Assembly (NCBI GenBank): GCA_965208395.1 | Contig: CBDBON010000001.1 | Span: forward strand, 248,001-312,000 | Length of the DNA: 64,000 bases | Source: CBDBON01 sp965208395 | Lineage (GTDB): Bacteria; Chloroflexota; Dehalococcoidia; Lucifugimonadales; CBDBON01 | Direction: 5' to 3' | Part shown: piece after piece, positions 8,819-15,911 of the stretch | Numbering within the stretch: the stretch's first letter is position 1 | Layout of the letters: each line of letters opens with the position of its first letter | Made by a program: the position numbers and the translations under genes | The notes under the pieces: generated by a model | What the model saw: only the letters and a program-made list of their open reading frames with translations | What the model was told of the DNA's origin: nothing | Database searches by the model: none

Positions 8819-9231
8819 CAGTCCTGTCGCACTCCCCGTTTGATGAAGTCGGCAATCGACGCCATCGGCGCGCCCACGGGGAAGACGCCGTCGACGCCCA
8901 TCCGCCGCAGCGGCTCCACGTCCTGCTCCGGGATGGTGCCCCCGGCCACCAGAAGGACCCGGCCGTGGAGCTCCTGGGCCTTCAGAGCGTCGACCAGCTT
9001 TGGCATGAGGCGGAGGTGGGCCCCTGAGAGCAGGCTTACTCCGACGACGTCGGGGTCCTCTTCCGCCGCCGCCGCCGCGATCTGCTCGGCCGTGAGACGC
9101 ATGCCCAGGTAGACGACCTCCATCCCCTCGTCGCGCAGGAACCGGGCTATGACCTTTATGCCCCGGTCGTGGCCGTCCAGGCCTATCTTGGCCACCAGGA
9201 CCTTTATGGGAGGGGATGCGACGCCTCTCAT
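8818..9231 (-). CDS. B12-binding small subunit of acyl-CoA mutase (HcmB/IcmB-like)
   Basis: 137 residues, the size of separate cobalamin-binding subunits of isobutyryl- and 2-hydroxyisobutyryl-CoA mutases. KIGLDGHDRG contains the DxHxxG motif; His21 is the lower axial cobalt ligand. VVGVSLLSGAH and VAGGTIPEQD are the other flavodoxin-fold B12 loops. It lies 23 bases after the large-subunit gene and overlaps the ligase gene by one base. In methylmalonyl-CoA mutase this domain is usually fused to the large subunit; here it is separate. Confidence 0.95.
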   Translation of the reverse strand: MRGVASPPIKVLVAKIGLDGHDRGIKVIARFLRDEGMEVVYLGMRLTAEQIAAAAAEEDPDVVGVSLLSGAHLRLMPKLVDALKAQELHGRVLLVAGGTIPEQDVEPLRRMGVDGVFPVGAPMASIADFIKRGVRQD

Positions 9232-9254
9232 CCTAGACTTCTCCCACTGTCGTC

Positions 9255-10958
9255 TTAGAAGACGCCCGGGTCGACGTGCTCTCCGTAGGCATCGCGCAGC
9301 GTTCCCATGATCTCGCCCTCGGTGGCGGACGCTCTCACGGCGTCCAGCACGGGCTGGAAGATGTTCTCGTCGGCCTCGACTCCCCGCCTTATGTCTGAGA
9401 GCGCCCTTTCCACCTCGCTGTTGCTTCGCGTCTTCCGCACCTCCGCGAGGTGGGCCAGCTGACGGCCCTCCTCCTCCTCGTCGAACTCGAACATCTCTCC
9501 GGGCTGTTCGGGCTTCTCCTGGTACTCGTTGACTCCGACGACGACGTAGTCGCCGCTCTCGATGTCGGTCGCATATTGGAAGGCGGTGTTCGCGATCTCA
9601 CTCTCGATGTAGCCCGAATCGATGGCGTCCAGCATGCCCCTGACCATGCTGCCGTCTCCCATGCTCTCGATGGTGTTGATGTAGCTCCACGCCTCCTCTT
9701 CGATGCGGTCCGTCAACGACTCTACGAAGTAGGAGCCCGCCAGAGGGTCGACGGTGTTCGCCACGTTGGTCTCGTGGGCCAGTACCAGCTGGGTGGCTAG
9801 CGAGACCTTCATGGCGTCCTCGGAGGGTATGTCGTACGCCTCATCGTATCCGCTCACGTGCAGGGACTGGGTGCCTCCCAGCACCGCGGCCAGCGCCTGG
9901 AATGCGCCGCGGGTGATGTTGTTCATGGGACCTTCGCGAACGAGCGTGGAGCCGAGGGTCTGCGTGTGGAACCGCATCCGCATCGACTCGGCGCTCTCGG
10001 CATCGTAGCGTTCCTTCATGACACGGGCCCAGATCCGCCTCGCGGCCCGGAACTTCGCGACCTCCTCGAACAGGTCGTTGTGGCACCCGAAGAAGAAGGA
10101 GAGCCTGGGGGCGAACTCGTCCACTCCCAGGCCCCTCTCCATCGTCGATTCGACGTATGCCATCCCCTGTGACAGCGTGAAGGCTAGCTCCTGGACGGCG
10201 CTGGCCCCCGCCTCACGGGTGTGGTAGCCGGAGATGGAGATGGTGTACCAGTTAGGGACGCGCCGCGTGCAGTATTCGACTATGTCGGTGGTCAGCTTCA
10301 GCGAGGGGCGCGGCGGGAGAGCATAGGTCTTCTGTCCGAAGAACTCCTTGAGCCCGTCGTTCTGCACGGTCCCGCGCAGCCTGTGCCACGACACCCCGCG
10401 GGACTCGGCCACGCCGAGGAACATGCTCAGCATCGTGATGGCTGGATGGTTGATCGTGAATGAGATCCCCACGCTGTCCAGCGGTACGGAGTCGAATAGC
10501 TGGTCCATGTCGTGAATCGTGTCGATGGCGACTCCCACACGCCCGACCTCTCCTTCGGCAAGATCGTCGTCCGAGTCGTAGCCGGTGAGGGTTGGGTGGT
10601 CGAAGTCTGTACTCAGACCCGTCTGCCCGTGGGCAAGGAGGAACCTGAACCGCTCGTTGGTGGAGCGGGCGGTCCCGAAGCCGGCGATCTGTCGGCGCGT
10701 CCAGGGCCGGGCCCGGTACATCGTCGGGTAGGCGCCTCGGGTGAATGGATAGGCGCCCGGGAAGCCGAGATCGGTCTCGTAGTCCTTTTCGCGGACGTCG
10801 TCCGGCGTGTAGAGGCCGCCGACCTCGATGCCTGAGAGCGTGCGGAACCGACTGCGACTCTCGGGAGTCCTGGCGAGAGCGGCGCTCAGCTCGCCCTTCT
10901 CCCAGTCGCGCCGTAGCCCGGCGATACGGTCGCTCTTATTCTCGGCGGAGAGTCCCAA
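9255..10958 (-). CDS. Acyl-CoA mutase large subunit with 2-hydroxyisobutyryl-CoA mutase signature
   Basis: 567 residues, adenosylcobalamin-dependent carbon-skeleton mutase. RGAYPTMYRARPWTRRQIAG, GQTGLSTDFD, TVQND, TISISGYHTREAGA (His246) and RLSFFFGCHND mark the family. Where methylmalonyl-CoA mutase has Tyr89 and Arg207, which bind the substrate carboxylate, this protein has Ile91 and Gln209, and it has Asp118 at the position of the HcmA-specific Asp117. These are the residues known from 2-hydroxyisobutyryl-CoA mutase of Aquincola tertiaricarbonis. So the likely reaction is 2-hydroxyisobutyryl-CoA to 3-hydroxybutyryl-CoA. Start TTG 10958 has only a weak ribosome site and is tentative. No MeaB-type chaperone gene is in the window. 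Confidence 0.85.
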   Translation of the reverse strand: MGLSAENKSDRIAGLRRDWEKGELSAALARTPESRSRFRTLSGIEVGGLYTPDDVREKDYETDLGFPGAYPFTRGAYPTMYRARPWTRRQIAGFGTARSTNERFRFLLAHGQTGLSTDFDHPTLTGYDSDDDLAEGEVGRVGVAIDTIHDMDQLFDSVPLDSVGISFTINHPAITMLSMFLGVAESRGVSWHRLRGTVQNDGLKEFFGQKTYALPPRPSLKLTTDIVEYCTRRVPNWYTISISGYHTREAGASAVQELAFTLSQGMAYVESTMERGLGVDEFAPRLSFFFGCHNDLFEEVAKFRAARRIWARVMKERYDAESAESMRMRFHTQTLGSTLVREGPMNNITRGAFQALAAVLGGTQSLHVSGYDEAYDIPSEDAMKVSLATQLVLAHETNVANTVDPLAGSYFVESLTDRIEEEAWSYINTIESMGDGSMVRGMLDAIDSGYIESEIANTAFQYATDIESGDYVVVGVNEYQEKPEQPGEMFEFDEEEEGRQLAHLAEVRKTRSNSEVERALSDIRRGVEADENIFQPVLDAVRASATEGEIMGTLRDAYGEHVDPGVF

Positions 10959-11082
10959 CGCACACAGCCTTGTGAACAGTGAGCAGGTTCGTGGACACGC
11001 GCGGCGTCCATTCTAGCAGGCTACGGTCTTGACGCAAGCGACCCGTAGGTTGGGATGAGGTTGGCGCTCCTCACCCTCCGGC

Positions 11083-11919
11083 TCACAATCGGAGAGTTCC
11101 GGTGAGCACGGGGCGCACCTTGCCTCCGACACGGACCGTATCGCAGGCTTCCAGGTAGAGCCGCGACGGACGGTCGATCTCGAAGCCCTGATCGACGATG
11201 AAACTTCCTGTAATGCCAAGCGAGCGCAAGTAAGCGGCGAATGCCGCGTTGGCGCTGCCCGTCGCGGGGTCCTCCCGCGACTCCCTGACCATGAACATCC
11301 GGGCGGCGAAATCGGCGTCGGCGCTGTATGACTCAGCGGTGAAGACGAACACGTAGAGGAAGTCCCCATGGGATACTTCTTCATAGACCCCTGGCTCGAT
11401 CCTCGCGCGGCGCAGCGCGTCCAGCGTCCTGACGCCGATGAACACGAACCACGGGCCCACCGTGGCGAACCGGCAAGGGTATCCGGCATCGAGATCGGCC
11501 TCTGCCAGTCCGAGCAGGGCCTCCGCAGTCTCTATGGGAAGCCTCTCTCCGAGGTTCACCGGGGGAGGGCGCATCCAGGCGACGCCGTCGGCTTCGAAGG
11601 TCACCTCGACGCGTCCCGCCGCGAGGTCTAGCGTGTAGAGGCCCCTGTCTCGTCCGAGCAGCCACGCGGCGCCGAGTGTGGGGTGTCCGGCAAACGGCAG
11701 CTCTTGGGACGGCGTGAATATGCGGACCCGCGCCTCTTCGGGCTGCTCTTCGACGACGAAGGCCGTCTCCGAGAGGTTCATCTCACGGGCGATGGCCTGC
11801 ATCGTAGCCGTATCCAGGTGGCCGCAGCCACGGATCACGGCCAGCTGATTGCCGGCCAGGGGCCGCTCGGCGAACACGTCGACGATCGAGCAGTCCAGCG
11901 CAGACGGCTCTTCTTTCAT
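11083..11919 (-). CDS. PhzF-family isomerase-like protein
   Basis: 278 residues. IVDVFAERPLAGNQLAVI, NLSETAFVV (Glu51, the catalytic acid in PhzF), ELPFAGHPTLGAAWLL and DPATGSANAAFAAYL are the family motifs. PhzF itself isomerises dihydrohydroxyanthranilate in phenazine synthesis, but most members are uncharacterised epimerase-like proteins and there is no phenazine cluster here. ATG 11919 is chosen because homology begins there; the upstream 40 codons of the open frame read through the divergent promoter region. Confidence 0.9.
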   Translation of the reverse strand: MKEEPSALDCSIVDVFAERPLAGNQLAVIRGCGHLDTATMQAIAREMNLSETAFVVEEQPEEARVRIFTPSQELPFAGHPTLGAAWLLGRDRGLYTLDLAAGRVEVTFEADGVAWMRPPPVNLGERLPIETAEALLGLAEADLDAGYPCRFATVGPWFVFIGVRTLDALRRARIEPGVYEEVSHGDFLYVFVFTAESYSADADFAARMFMVRESREDPATGSANAAFAAYLRSLGITGSFIVDQGFEIDRPSRLYLEACDTVRVGGKVRPVLTGTLRL

Positions 11920-11935
11920 GACCGTCCAGGGCCTT

Positions 11936-11951
11936 CGCGCGCGGGCGCGCG
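11936..11951. repeat. Perfect GC hairpin between divergent genes
   Basis: CGCGCGC-GG-GCGCGCG, 7-base arms, lies immediately upstream of the PhzF-like gene start (11919) and before the TGGGACA repeats. It may only reflect alternating GC, or may act in the divergent control region. Confidence 0.3.
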
Positions 11952-11968
11952 AGTTATGTGCGTCATTT

Positions 11969-11985
11969 TGGGACAAATTGGGACA
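11969..11985. promoter_or_regulatory. Direct repeat pair TGGGACA, 10-base period
   Basis: TGGGACA at 11969-11975 and again at 11979-11985, in the 265-base region between the divergent PhzF-like and MetE-core genes. A related string, GATTTTGGGTAAATTGTCC, occurs at about 12120-12138. One-helical-turn spacing suggests a site for a protein binding one face of the DNA. No regulator is identified. Confidence 0.35.
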
Positions 11986-12184
11986 TTCTGTGTCTGACTG
12001 CGGCGGTGCTCTCAGCGCGAGGCACGAGCAGTGTAGCACGAATGTTCGTCTGTGTCAATGGGCCCTCTACGCCCCGATTCTCCGCCTGCCTGTTGCACTG
12101 TGTAATTTGTGCTCGCCGACGATTTTGGGTAAATTGTCCGAGTGGACCCGCATGGATGGGCCGGAGCGACGAGAGGAGAGAAGG

Positions 12185-13348
12185 ATGGTGGACACGCCGC
12201 TGTTCCCCGTTACCGTGGTCGGGAGCTGGCCGCGCTCGACTGACCTGGTGCGCGCCCTGCGCCGCAAGGAGTTGGGGGAGATGACCCTTGCCGAGTTCAA
12301 TGCGGTTGCCGACGGCGAGGTCCTCGCCTGCATTCGCGCGCAGGAGGAGGCCGGCGTCGATATAGTCAGCGACGGCGAGCAGCGCCGGGACAACTTCTAC
12401 TCCTTTGCGGTCGACAAGCTCACCGGCATGCAGCTGATGAAGGTGTCGGAGCTTCTGGACTACTCCACGGACCGTGCTCGCATGGAGGAGGTGCTCCGGG
12501 CGCTGGACGTCCCATCCTTCGCAATCAAGAGCCCTATAGTCGTCGACGTAGTAGGGAAGCGGGAGGGACTGGCGCTGGACGAGCTCGCCTTCATCCGGGA
12601 GCATACGGAGCGGCAGATAAAGATACCCCTGCCGGGGCCCTACATGCTGACCCGCTCCGGCTGGTTCGAGGGGCTGTCCGACAGGGTTTACCCCACTCCG
12701 GATGACCTAGCCGAGGACGTGGTGGCCATCCTTAGAGAGGAGATCATCGCGCTCCGCGACCAGGGCTGCGACTTCGTCCAGCTTGACGAACCCATCCTCA
12801 GCCAGGTCGTCTTTGGCGAGGAGAGCACCGAGACGTTCATGTGCGCCGCCCTGCCCGACAGGCGTGACCCCACGGACGAGCTCGAGATGGCGGTACGGTT
12901 GATGAACGAGACGACCGAGGGCATCGACGGCATACAGACCGGGGTGCACGTCTGCCGCGGCAACTGGAGCCGCAAGGAGGAGGTGCTGCTGTCTGGCAAC
13001 TACGGACCCATGCTCCCCTACCTCGTGCAGATGAACATCGACCAGCTGGTCCTGGAGTGCGCCACACCGCGAGCCAGGGAGATGGAGGTCTTCAAGGAGT
13101 ACAGCAACGAGAAGGAGATCGGGTTGGGCGTCGTCAACCCCCGCACCGACGAGGTCGAGCAGCCGCAGCAGATCGTGGAACGGGTCGAAGAGCTCATGCA
13201 GTACTTCGACGCCGACAAGATCTACCTGAACCCCGACTGCGGCTTCGGCACCTTCGCCGAGCGCAACGTCAACACCCACGAGATGGCAGTAAAGAAGATG
13301 CGAGTGATCGCAGAGGCCGCCGAGATACTACGGGCGGAGTACAGCTAA
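12185..13348 (+). CDS. MetE-core methyltransferase (cobalamin-independent methionine synthase family)
   Basis: 387 residues, equal to the C-terminal catalytic half of MetE without the N-terminal domain. VTVVGSWPRS at the start, GPYMLTR, FVQLDEPIL, GVHVCRGNW (His255, Cys257), LECATPRARE (Glu291) and LNPDCGFGTF (Cys352) supply the zinc site; the 61-residue gap from Glu to Cys is as in E. coli MetE. Such core-only proteins can make methionine with other methyl donors or have different thiol substrates. ATG 12185 follows a GAGAGGAGAGAAGG ribosome site. OsmC and rhodanese genes follow closely. Confidence 0.88.
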   Translation: MVDTPLFPVTVVGSWPRSTDLVRALRRKELGEMTLAEFNAVADGEVLACIRAQEEAGVDIVSDGEQRRDNFYSFAVDKLTGMQLMKVSELLDYSTDRARMEEVLRALDVPSFAIKSPIVVDVVGKREGLALDELAFIREHTERQIKIPLPGPYMLTRSGWFEGLSDRVYPTPDDLAEDVVAILREEIIALRDQGCDFVQLDEPILSQVVFGEESTETFMCAALPDRRDPTDELEMAVRLMNETTEGIDGIQTGVHVCRGNWSRKEEVLLSGNYGPMLPYLVQMNIDQLVLECATPRAREMEVFKEYSNEKEIGLGVVNPRTDEVEQPQQIVERVEELMQYFDADKIYLNPDCGFGTFAERNVNTHEMAVKKMRVIAEAAEILRAEYS

Positions 13349-13360
13349 AGGAGCCTAACG

Positions 13361-13894
13361 ATGACTCTGGAGAGAGACCTGAACGGCCTGCCCCGGGAGA
13401 AGCTGACCGAAGTACTGGAGTCGTTCCGTGATCCCGAGGTGTTCAATACGGTAACCGGACCCTGGAAGTCTCGCGTGGTCTGGCAGGACGGCATGCGGGC
13501 CCGCGCCTACATGCGCAACCACCAGGTGGACATGGACGAGCCGGGCGATCTGACCGCCACGGACGTCGCCGCCAGCGCCCACGAGCAGCTCCTCTCGGCC
13601 GTCGGCAGCTGCATGACGGTCGGCTTCGTGGTCAACGCCACCAAGCAAGGCGTGCGTATCCACGATCTCGAAGTCGCCGTCGAGGGCTATTTCGACAACA
13701 TCCGGAAGTGGGCCGGCGTGGAGGAGGAGGGTAACCCCGGATACGGCCGGATATCGGCGAAGTGCTTCGTCCGAGCCGACGCCGACGAGGAGACGCTGAA
13801 AGACATCTGGCGCCTTGCGGTCGAGGGCTCGCCTGTCACCCAGTCGGTGACCAACCCGACCTCGGTCGAGACCGACTTCGAAATGGTCGGTTAG
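13361..13894 (+). CDS. OsmC-family protein with one conserved cysteine
   Basis: 177 residues. Typical OsmC features: internal LLSAVGSCMTVGFVVNA helix with the peroxidatic-type cysteine, GVRIHDLEVAVEGYFD, and the C-terminal EGSPVTQSVTNPT segment. In hydroperoxide-reducing OsmC/Ohr this last segment begins with a cysteine (CPV); here it is SPV, so the two-cysteine peroxidase mechanism is not expected. It begins 12 bases after the MetE-core gene and its stop shares a base with the next start. A role in handling reactive sulfur or acting as a thiol carrier is possible. Confidence 0.9.
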   Translation: MTLERDLNGLPREKLTEVLESFRDPEVFNTVTGPWKSRVVWQDGMRARAYMRNHQVDMDEPGDLTATDVAASAHEQLLSAVGSCMTVGFVVNATKQGVRIHDLEVAVEGYFDNIRKWAGVEEEGNPGYGRISAKCFVRADADEETLKDIWRLAVEGSPVTQSVTNPTSVETDFEMVG

Positions 13895-14667
13895 TGGCAG
13901 TATTAGTCTCCGCGGACTGGGTAGCTGACCACATCGACCGGCCGGGATACCTGACAGTCGACCCCCGGTCTGCCATGCGATACCTAATGGGCCACCTGAG
14001 GGGGGCTGTAAACGTCCCGTTCAAGAGGCTGCAGGGGCCAGACGGGCGTCTGGGACCACCGGAGCAGATGGCCGACGCCTTTGGCGAAGCAGGGCTGGGA
14101 GACGACGTTACGCCCATACTGTACGACCAGTCTGACGGGCGTAACGCCGCTATGGCGGCTTGGGTGCTCGAGTATCTGGGCCGCGACGACGTGCACGTGA
14201 TGGACATCCTCTACGAAGCGTGGAAGGAGGAGGGGCGCGAGGTGCTCTTTCGTCCGGTTGAAACCAAGGCCAGGGGTTTCACACTTCGCCTCAATCCGTC
14301 CGTCCGCGCCTCGTTGGATGACGTCGCCGCCGCCGGGAAGGCGAAGCTCCTTGACGGCCGCTCCGCCGAGGAGTTCCGGGGCGAGGCCGTTATGGATCAT
14401 CGTCCCGGCCACATCCCCGGCGCGTTCCATCTGCCTCACTCTGAGGTTGCCGGACGGGATGGTCGGCTCCTCGTCGACGACTCCCTCATCCATAAGCGCC
14501 TATCAGCCGCCGGCATTGCGCCAGCCGATAGGGCGATTGTCTACTGCCGGAGTGGAGTCCGCGCCTCCCTCACCTACTTGGCCATGAGGCGGGCCGGGTA
14601 CTACGTCCGACTGTACGACGGCTCCTACGCCGAGTGGATGGACAGCGGCGCGCCGGTAGCTCTCTGA
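13894..14667 (+). CDS. Two-domain rhodanese sulfurtransferase
   Basis: 257 residues from GTG 13894, which shares one base with the OsmC stop. Two rhodanese domains: the N-terminal one (VSADWVADH ... RGAVNVPF ... ILYDQSDGRNAAMAAW) has Asp where the catalytic Cys would be and is inactive; the C-terminal one has LLDGRSAEEF, GHIPGAFHLPHSE and the active loop YCRSGVRAS. It moves sulfane sulfur from thiosulfate or 3-mercaptopyruvate to a thiol. The co-transcribed MetE-core and OsmC genes suggest a sulfur-handling unit. Upstream in-frame codons to 13762 overlap OsmC and are not used. Confidence 0.9.
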   Translation: MAVLVSADWVADHIDRPGYLTVDPRSAMRYLMGHLRGAVNVPFKRLQGPDGRLGPPEQMADAFGEAGLGDDVTPILYDQSDGRNAAMAAWVLEYLGRDDVHVMDILYEAWKEEGREVLFRPVETKARGFTLRLNPSVRASLDDVAAAGKAKLLDGRSAEEFRGEAVMDHRPGHIPGAFHLPHSEVAGRDGRLLVDDSLIHKRLSAAGIAPADRAIVYCRSGVRASLTYLAMRRAGYYVRLYDGSYAEWMDSGAPVAL

Positions 14668-14681
14668 CATCACCATCCCTG

Positions 14682-15809
14682 TTACGACTCGAACCGCGGC
14701 ATCACCTTGTCGCCGAAGAGCTCGAGGTTCTTCAGGGTCTTCTCCAGCGGCATGCCCGCGTGGGAGAAGGAGACGATGAGGTACTCCAGATTGCAGACCT
14801 CCTGAAGCTCCTGCACCTTCTCCACGACGTTTTCGGGCGAGCCGACCAGCAGGGTGCGCGGCTCCAGGAAGTCCCAGTCCAGCCTCGTGCCGGGGTCGAG
14901 ATCCTCGCCGGGATTGGTGAATACCTGGCGCCCCCGGAAGGGGTCGTTGAAAACGAAGCCGGACATCACGCCCTCTTCCCCGTCGCGCCTGGCCTCCTCC
15001 ATGGAGGAGGCGACGTAGGTGGTGCGCATCACCGCCTGGTCCTCACCGACGTGAAAGGGCCGCCCCTCCCTCTCGGACCTGACCTCTGCGTACAGCTCCA
15101 TCCTCTGTCTGATGCGAAGCGCCGGAGGCTGCCAGTAGCAGGCCTTCAGTCCCAGCTCGGCGGCACTGGCGACCGACCGGTCGGTGGAGACGGTCATCCA
15201 CAGGGGCGGGTGCGGTTTCTGATAGGGCCTCGGGGTGACCCGGAGCCTCGTGACCCTGTCGCCATCCTGCCACTCGGGGTTGGACGGGTATAGTGGGTGG
15301 GAAAACACGGTGTCCTCGGCGGGAAAGCTGTAGTTGGCCCCGTGGTACGAGAAGTACTCGTTCGTCCAGATCTCTCTGGCAATCTCGACCGTCTCCCGGA
15401 AGAGCTCTCTATTCTCTCTGTCCTTGCGGGGATCGGCATTCGGGTGGAACTGCGGGCCCTCGTAAGGCCAGATGCCCCTGCCAAAGCCAACATCGACCCG
15501 TCCCCGGGTGAGATTGTCCAGTATCGCGATGTCCTCGGCCAGCCGGATGGGATGCCACCAAGGAGCGATGTTGGCCATCTGACCGATGCGGATTCGGGAA
15601 GTTCGGGCCGCCAGGTCTGCGCCCAGGAGAATTGGGTTGGGGATATCCCCGGCGGGATAGGGGCCGAAGTGGTGCTCGCCAAGCCACATCGTCTCGAACC
15701 CCAGCTCTTCGGCCAGGACGGTTTGCTGCCTGAGGTTGTCGATCAGGCCAGCCGCATTGGTGGCTTCGCCTGCAGAGTCCGCAACGGTGGTGAACGCTCC
15801 GAATCTCAT
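14682..15809 (-). CDS. LLM-class flavin-dependent oxidoreductase
   Basis: 375 residues of the bacterial luciferase-like monooxygenase fold. MRFGAFTTVADS, ELGFETMWLGEHHFGPYPAG, RIRIGQMANIAPWWHPIRLA and GRVDVGFGRGIWPYEGP are the N-terminal barrel and FMN-site segments; VGSPENVVEKVQEL is the usual C-terminal motif. Probably a reduced-flavin monooxygenase; the substrate is unknown. It converges on the rhodanese gene with a 14-base gap. ATG 15809 is the natural start. Confidence 0.9.
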   Translation of the reverse strand: MRFGAFTTVADSAGEATNAAGLIDNLRQQTVLAEELGFETMWLGEHHFGPYPAGDIPNPILLGADLAARTSRIRIGQMANIAPWWHPIRLAEDIAILDNLTRGRVDVGFGRGIWPYEGPQFHPNADPRKDRENRELFRETVEIAREIWTNEYFSYHGANYSFPAEDTVFSHPLYPSNPEWQDGDRVTRLRVTPRPYQKPHPPLWMTVSTDRSVASAAELGLKACYWQPPALRIRQRMELYAEVRSEREGRPFHVGEDQAVMRTTYVASSMEEARRDGEEGVMSGFVFNDPFRGRQVFTNPGEDLDPGTRLDWDFLEPRTLLVGSPENVVEKVQELQEVCNLEYLIVSFSHAGMPLEKTLKNLELFGDKVMPRFES

Positions 15810-15866
15810 CCTGAGGCTCCTCTCCGGGCCGCCAGTCCCCCGGAACGGGCTAGTCGGCGTCGGCTG

Positions 15867-15886
15867 GACCGGCGCGAGCGCCGGTC
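15867..15886 (-). terminator. Hairpin downstream of the FtsX-type permease gene
   Basis: GACCGGCGC-GA-GCGCCGGTC, perfect 9-base arms, 26 bases past the permease stop on the minus strand. There is no T-run, so a factor-dependent or mRNA-stabilising role is as likely as intrinsic termination. Confidence 0.4.
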
Positions 15887-15911
15887 GTGGCGTGTCAGGG
15901 ACCGCGCTGCG

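Noticed and set aside
9255..10958. Annotation as ordinary methylmalonyl-CoA mutase
   Set aside because: The carboxylate-binding Tyr and Arg are replaced by Ile and Gln and the HcmA-type Asp is present.
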